Shown here piece by piece: positions 59,351 to 64,000 of a DNA stretch of 64,000 nt. The position numbers were made by a program, and so were the translations under genes. The number at the start of each line of letters is the position of its first letter. Position 1 is the first letter of the stretch. The stretch comes from Manihot esculenta. Lineage: Eukaryota; Streptophyta; Magnoliopsida; Malpighiales; Euphorbiaceae. The notes below the pieces were generated by a model, which saw nothing but the letters and a program-made list of their open reading frames with translations, was not told where the DNA came from and ran no database searches. The stretch covers positions 4,853,870 through 4,917,869 of the forward strand of contig NC_035164.2 in NCBI RefSeq assembly GCF_001659605.2, given 5' to 3'.

Positions 59351-61129
59351 TATTGGATATGTAGAGGACTATTGGTGACAAGTTCATCCTTGATGTGATA
59401 TGGTTGTGATGTGATGCATTCCATGAAAGCATGAAATGTTATTATAATGTTTTTATTATTCTGCTCACTGGGCTCTAGTAGCTCACCCCTCTCCCTAATC
59501 CCCTAGGTTTGCAGGTTCGGGCTAGGCAGAGAAGTCGAGGTGAATGAAGTCATATGTATGTAATAGGTAGAATGTGGACATAATAAATTGTAAAATGATA
59601 TATTGTTATGTCATAAAATTGTTGATTTTGAATTTGAGGTTTAGAAGATGTGCTTGACCGAGTTTGTCTAGAATTCCCTTTTGTAAGCATGATCTATGTT
59701 TTATTATGTTATCTTCCACCAAGCTTGTGTATGATGAGATGCCCCATTGGAGCATTTGATGAGAGCTCCAGTGTGGGGTTTATGTTTATGTATATGTTTA
59801 TGGGCATGCACAGGTTGAGCTTGGTAAAAGAAAAATTCAAAAATTTTATATATGCTGTTGATCATGTATGGGATAATCAGGTTTACAGGATGCATGTCAG
59901 GCTTGCTACGGGTCTCGGCGGCCTTATGTCGATCTGGATCCTAGCGCCGGTAGCGGTCCGCTTTTCGGGTCGTTACATCCATCCTTGATGTGATTTGTTT
60001 GTGATGTGATGCATTTCATAAAAGCATAGTTTTTAATATACTGTTTTACTATTCTGCTCACTGGACTCTAGTAGCTCACCCCTTTCCCTTAACCCCCAGG
60101 TTTGCAGGTTCGGGATAGACCAGAAAGTCAGTAAGAATAGAAGTCTTATGTATGTAATAGTTAGTTGTTGACATGAAAGATAATATAATGTAAAGTACTG
60201 TGTAAAAATGTTATGAGGTTTAGTATTGTGCTTGGCCCTAATGTTATGTTAATCCCTTTTTGTACATGATCTTATGTTAATGTTTTAATGATGATATATG
60301 TTAAACCAAGCTTGATGTATGATATGATGTCCCACCAGAGCATTTGATGAGGGCTCTAGTATGGGGTTTTATGTTTATAGTTGTGATGCATGCACATGTC
60401 AAGCTTGGTAGATGAAAAGTTTAAAATTTTTATGTAAATGTATGATCATGTACGGGATTTATCAGGTATGACAGGTTATATGTTAGGCTTGCTACGGGTC
60501 CCGGTGACCTTATGTCGATCTGGATCCTAGCGCCGGTAGCGGTCCGATTTCCGAGTCGTTACAACTTGGGTGCCTCCTGTTCCTCCTTTAGACTCTCCTA
60601 TGCCCACTCTTTCAAATCTCATACCTAAACTTTCATCTCTCCTCTGGTCATCACCCATTGGTTCTTTGACATTTGTAGAGATCCTACCCAGATCTATTCT
60701 TCTTCTGTTTCCATCAAAAGACCCTCTAGGGTCCCTTGACGCTTCTCCTCTGTTACTTCTACTTTTCTGTGCTCTTGATGGAGCAGCAAAAGGAAGGGCA
60801 TCCATACTCTCATTTTCAGGTGGGACTCTAGTTAATTGTGCAGATCGACGTGAGTAATGCATCCTGTCTTCTAGAAAACAACATTTAGAAAATAAAAATT
60901 AGCATCATATGGTTTGTGTGGATATACATGAACCCACAACATACATATCATATCATCAATGCACATGCATATAGTCATGGCATTACATATAAGCATACAT
61001 ACATCGAGACAGGACTCTACATCCTATCCCTAGTGGACATGAATTTTCTAATTGTGCTTGCCCTCTATAACATCTATGAGCCCAACACTCTAGGTCTGAT
61101 CATATAAACTTAGGGTTCTAATACCACTC

Positions 61130-61899
61130 TGTAACGATTCAAAAATTGAACCACCACCGGCGTTAAGGTTCAAATAGACTTAAGGTCGTCGGAGCCCGTA
61201 GCGAGCCTACTATACATCCTGTTACACCTAATATAATCCCAAATATGATCTTAAAATATATAAAGATATTTTCCATCTCATGAAGTAAAACTTGACATGC
61301 AATCAACTCAACACATAGAAACTCAAGATTCAACATAAAAAGGGGAAAAGACATTAACCTTGCATGCTTTATAATTCCAACAACTCAAGCTACACAAAAC
61401 TCGCATTGAGGCCAAAAGCAACGGGTTTTGAGAAAGCCAAACTTATCTCTTGAAGGAAACACAACCACAGCAATAAAGAAAATTCAAAGAAGAAGAAGAA
61501 GAGATGAGCTCCAAAGATCCCAAAAGCTAAAACTTGAAAAATTTAACTTAATTCTTCAAAATAAAGGTAAATCTCATGAATTTCTAAAGGATTTAGGAAA
61601 AATCAAAGCGAAAAACATTAAGAGTATTATAGGCTCACCTCTTCCCAAAACAAGAGAGAAAAACTCTCAAAATAAAGTTGGAGACCTTTTATAGTTGGGT
61701 CTGCCAACTTGTGTTCGGTAACCGAACCTTAATTTTTGAAAAATCTCCTTTTTTTAAAATATATTTTAAAATACTTTAAAATTCATTTTATAATGATCCA
61801 TTTTACCCTTCTAAAGTTTCTGGTTTTGAGATTCTGGATTCTAACGAGATTCTATCGGAAAACTGGAATTCCGACATCAGAGTTTAGCCGAGTATTATA
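61130..61899 (-). repeat. 5' LTR of the Gypsy element
   Basis: On the + strand TGTAACGATTC to GCCGAGTATTATA. On the minus strand it begins TATAATACTCGGCTAAACTC, resembling the family-L start TGTAATACCCGGCTAGACTC, and contains one perfect palindrome TTCGGTAACCGAA (61714) and a TATA-like CTATAAAAGG. Confidence 0.9.
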
Positions 61900-61904
61900 G
61901 GCGC

Positions 61905-62154
61905 ATCCTACAAAATTTGACTTATCTTTTAACAAGAGTTTTAAAAAGAAAATACTTCCTTTCTACTTATTTCCTCCACCTTAGGGTTGGCAAAGTATCT
62001 TATGGGGAAGAAAAATTATCATGGAGGGCGGGAGATGGTAAGTTGGAAATGGCAAAACCATTTTTTGTAAAGACTATAAAGTATTCTGAAGATCTATCTG
62101 AGTAAAGCTTATCCAAAGAATGATCATGATCCATCCATTGTTTTTGTAATACCC
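61905..62154 (+). pseudogene. LINE ORF2 C-terminal fragment
   Basis: Continues the LINE reading after the GGCGC duplication: LTRVLKRKYFLSTYFLHLRV, then a segment matching the WRAGDGK region that follows RT in plant L1 elements. It ends where the next family-L LTR begins. Confidence 0.7.
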
Positions 62155-63797
62155 GGCTAGAGTCCAGCGTCGGAAGTCCTGTAATCCGGTGGAATTTCTG
62201 ATGCCGGAATCCTCTGGAAGGGTACGGATTATGTTCTCCATATCTCCACGTAGGGATCGTTCAATCTCTTGTTTGGAAGAGGTAAGGGAAGATCCTGAAC
62301 TTCCTTTCTTGATTTTTGAAGGTTTTATGGCAGTTTCATGGGTAGTATGCATGAGTAGGTTTAGATGAGGTTTTTTGTGATTTTTGTGTTAAGCATGTTC
62401 AGTGTTGTTTGCTATGTTTGTTTGGAGGTCTTAGGCGAGGTTTAGACCTCTTTATGCATGTTATATGGTATATGCTAGTTGGGAGTAGTTGTTATGCATG
62501 TTGGCTAGGTTTTGGGTGAAGTTTGCATGAAACAGAGCAGGTTTCTGCCCAACGGGAAAAACCAGGTTCGGCCGCCGAAGGAAGGTTCGGCCGCTGAACC
62601 CCTTGTGGAGGCAGTTTCGGCTGCCAAAGCTTGCCCCCGAACATTTGGACTTTCGTCTCTGGAGGCAAGGTTCGGCCGTCGAAAGTGCCGCCGAAGGTTG
62701 AGTTTCATCTCTGGACGAGACTTTCGGCTGCCGAAGGTACCGCCGAACATGCATGAGTTTCGTCTCTGGAGGGGAGTTTCGGCCGCCGAACCTGCCGCTG
62801 AAAGTGCCCTGTCCAGCTTTCTTTTGCATGTTTTATATGCTTGTTCTAGGATGTTTTAGAGGGTTTGTGGGGAGTTTCTTCGAGATGTTCTTGAGTTAGT
62901 TTGGTCCCTCATTTTAGTCCACCTGTGTAGGAACGGACCAGAGGAACCAAGGAGTTCAGCAGTGAGCACTGCTTCAAAACTTGCAGAGTCAGTACAGAGT
63001 CAGCCAGAGGTGAGTGGAACTGAACTAAAGCTTTGAATATGAGAACTCAAACATTTTTAGCATGTTTCATGGATCATTTATGCTATGTGTATCGTATTGC
63101 ATTAGTGAGCATGAAGATGTTGCATTAATCAGTGCATGTACAGATCGGGCGTAGCTTGGATTCATTAGCCCCCTAAATGAAGACCTGAGGAGCCCTGAAA
63201 GGGCCGAGCACACGGTACCATAGGGTGCTGAATGAAGACCTGACGAGCTCCTTCGCGGGTCGGGCAATGTGGGGGAATTTTGAATTAGTCCATCTGAGAT
63301 TATGTGATTTACTTGTGTTGTGATGCACTCCATGAGATCATGTTTTATAACATGTTTTATATGTACTACTCACTGGGCTAGTATAGCTCACCCTCTCCCT
63401 TAACCCCAGTCTTGCAGGTTCAGAGTCCAGAGAAGTCAGCAGGGTACAGATAAAGAGAAGAGTTATGTAATAGCTAGTGTGGACATGTAAATGTAAAAGA
63501 TAGTTTATGTTGTTTAGATGATGCTTGACCATATGAGTTGTAATCCCTTTCTTATATACATGGTCGGTTATGCAAATGATTTTATTGTATATGAAAAACC
63601 AGGCTTAACATTCTATGAGTTGACCCGCCTAGAGCAAAGATGAGAGCTCTAGCAGGGGTTTTACAGACCAGAGATAGATTATGCACAGGTTAAGCCTTGG
63701 AACAGAGAAAAGTTTTAATGTTTACTGAAAATGTATGATCATGTATGTGATTTCACAGGTATACAGAGTTCACAGCAGGCTTGCTACGGGTCCCGGC
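62155..63797 (+). mobile_element. Third family-L LTR, deleted upstream half, truncated by a fourth
   Basis: Starts TGTAATACCCGGCTAGAGTCC and follows the family order: CGGAATCCTCTGGAAGGGTA, the GAGGTAAG-like donor at 62278, palindrome cluster 62566-62803, CTCACTGGGCTAGTATAGCTC at 63370, GCTTGCTACGGGTCCCGG at 63778. The first palindrome cluster and TATA box are missing between about 62225 and 62235. It stops at 63797 where another LTR starts, and its right end is beyond the window. Confidence 0.85.
62566..62803. repeat. Palindrome cluster (third LTR)
   Basis: Perfect units at about 62567, 62723 (N=T) and 62778, with decayed units between them. Confidence 0.88.
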
Positions 63798-64000
63798 TGT
63801 AATACCCGGCTAGACTCCGGTATCGGAATTCCTACCGACCGGTGGAATCTCGGATGTCGGAGACCTCTAGAAGGGTAGAATCATGTTTTATAAAAATGTT
63901 TTCATGTTTTAATGGTTTTAAGTGTGAAATTAAATGAGTTTTTGCATGAAAAGTCTTTGGAGGAAAACCCAGGTTCGGCCGCCGAAAGTCAAGTTCGGCC
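63798..64000 (+). mobile_element. Fourth family-L LTR, left end, continues past the window
   Basis: TGTAATACCCGGCTAGACTCC begins within the third LTR at GGTCCCGGC, matching the inner LTR through GAATCTCGGATGTCGGAGACC. A perfect palindrome at 63973 and half of another reach the window end. The target duplication would be CCGGC if the pattern holds, but the right side is not visible. Confidence 0.85.

Larger units (their letters stand above)
57709..59977 (+). mobile_element. Inner solo LTR of family L, inserted in the outer family-L LTR
   Basis: TGTAATACCCGATTAGACTCC to GGGTCGTTACA, 2269 bp, with a perfect TCCAT target duplication at 57704-57708 and 59978-59982. The outer LTR resumes in register after it (CCTTGATGTGATTTG). 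Regions in order: palindrome cluster (57874-58036), TATA box (58055), second cluster (58591-58801), tandem AAAGACCAG repeats (59212-59350). Confidence 0.93.
56172..60563 (+). mobile_element. Outer solo LTR of long-LTR family L, inserted in Gypsy gag
   Basis: Begins TGTAATACCCGGCTAGACTC and ends GAGTCGTTACA. Flanking 5-mers are GCTTG and ACTTG (4 of 5). No internal retroelement sequence is seen, so it is a solo LTR of about 2.1 kb, in two parts (56172-57708, 59983-60563) because a second LTR of the same family lies within it. It has a TATA box (56438) and two palindrome clusters. Confidence 0.88.
54918..60862 (-). pseudogene. Gypsy gag, split by nested LTRs
   Basis: The N-terminal part lies at 60569-60862 (starting MHYSRRSAQLTRVPPENESM), stops where the outer LTR begins (60563), and resumes at 56171 on the other side with a Pro/Tyr-rich region, the gag core (LKLDAPNYKKGDDPFEYIKA at about 55800-55860) and the zinc knuckle YRCGQERHMARKCP with an Arg/Gly-rich tail in 54918-55193. 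Several stops lie in 55194-55697. Confidence 0.85.
50761..61899 (-). mobile_element. Ty3/Gypsy chromovirus on the minus strand, inserted in the LINE
   Basis: LTRs at 50761-51519 and 61130-61899 bound a Gypsy body read from right to left. A perfect target duplication GGCGC (50756-50760 and 61900-61904) joins the LINE reading exactly. On the minus strand the primer site TGGTATTAGAACC follows the 5' LTR and the purine tract AAGGAGGAAAGA precedes the 3' LTR. A chromodomain-like tail after integrase suggests a chromovirus, perhaps Tekay-like. Its gag is split by nested LTRs at 56172-60563. Confidence 0.92.
48290..62154 (+). mobile_element. L1-type LINE relic, split by a solo LTR and a Gypsy element
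   Basis: Three separated pieces read in one order as one plant L1 ORF2: 48290-48787, 49961-50760 and 61900-62154. The first has the RT start (ICKIISKILTARL, QPGAF), the second PSRGIEQGDPLLPYLFLLC, ASGQSINFNK and the KIHWIS...MCEPKFKGG region after RT, and the third continues at the exact residue with RILQNLTYLLTRVLKRKYF. The 5' half including the endonuclease is missing, and the 3' end is cut at 62155 by another LTR. Confidence 0.8.

Noticed and set aside
60527..60862. + strand 95-codon frame overlapping Gypsy gag
   Set aside because: Antisense shadow of the minus-strand gag N-terminus.
62461..62859. Open frames of 81-122 codons on both strands in the third LTR
   Set aside because: Same cause as above: palindromic GC-rich units keep several frames open; the sequence is LTR.

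Overview
This is plant nuclear DNA, almost certainly a dicot. The host genes carry long AT-rich GT-AG introns, and the retroelements have initiator-Met-tRNA-like primer sites, terminal TG..CA LTRs and 5-bp target duplications. The look of the LTR families makes Euphorbiaceae (cassava or rubber-tree relatives) my guess, held with low confidence. The whole window was read by eye, so identities and clade names are estimates.

Three ordinary host genes can be modelled on the + strand: the 3' part of a 5'-3' exonuclease (pol I-like) family gene (six exons, 1857-16117), SRP14 (four exons, 32429-34486) and DPH2 (ten exons, 39770-47142). All the splice junctions I place are GT-AG and keep frame. The exonuclease gene is spread over 14 kb because two Copia elements, one in each orientation, sit in neighbouring introns around a 45-nt exon. 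DPH2 intron 6 holds a MITE and a short LTR relic related to the first Copia element.

Most of the rest is layered mobile DNA. 1-593: fold-back MITE. 3547-8501: decayed Copia (+). 10425-14578: internally deleted Copia (-). About 17561-28968: decayed Copia (+) whose gag carries a probable solo LTR and whose 3' LTR was hit by a younger Copia (23802-28913) with a perfect TCTTT target duplication and near-identical LTRs. 28969-32428: AT-rich spacer with repeats. 35416-37997: LTR element without pol, with a MITE in its 3' LTR. 48290-64000: a nest in which a decayed L1-type LINE was split by a minus-strand Ty3/Gypsy chromovirus (50761-61899, GGCGC duplication). The Gypsy gag was split by a long plus-strand LTR, which was in turn split by a second LTR of its own family (TCCAT duplication). 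A third such LTR, holding a fourth, runs off the right edge.

No bacterial-type system, CRISPR array, tRNA or rRNA was seen. The most distinctive signals are the depth of self-nesting, the arrays of the near-palindrome TTCGGC-N-GCCGAA inside the long LTRs, and nonsense or missense changes in the retroelements that look like cytosine-deamination scars.
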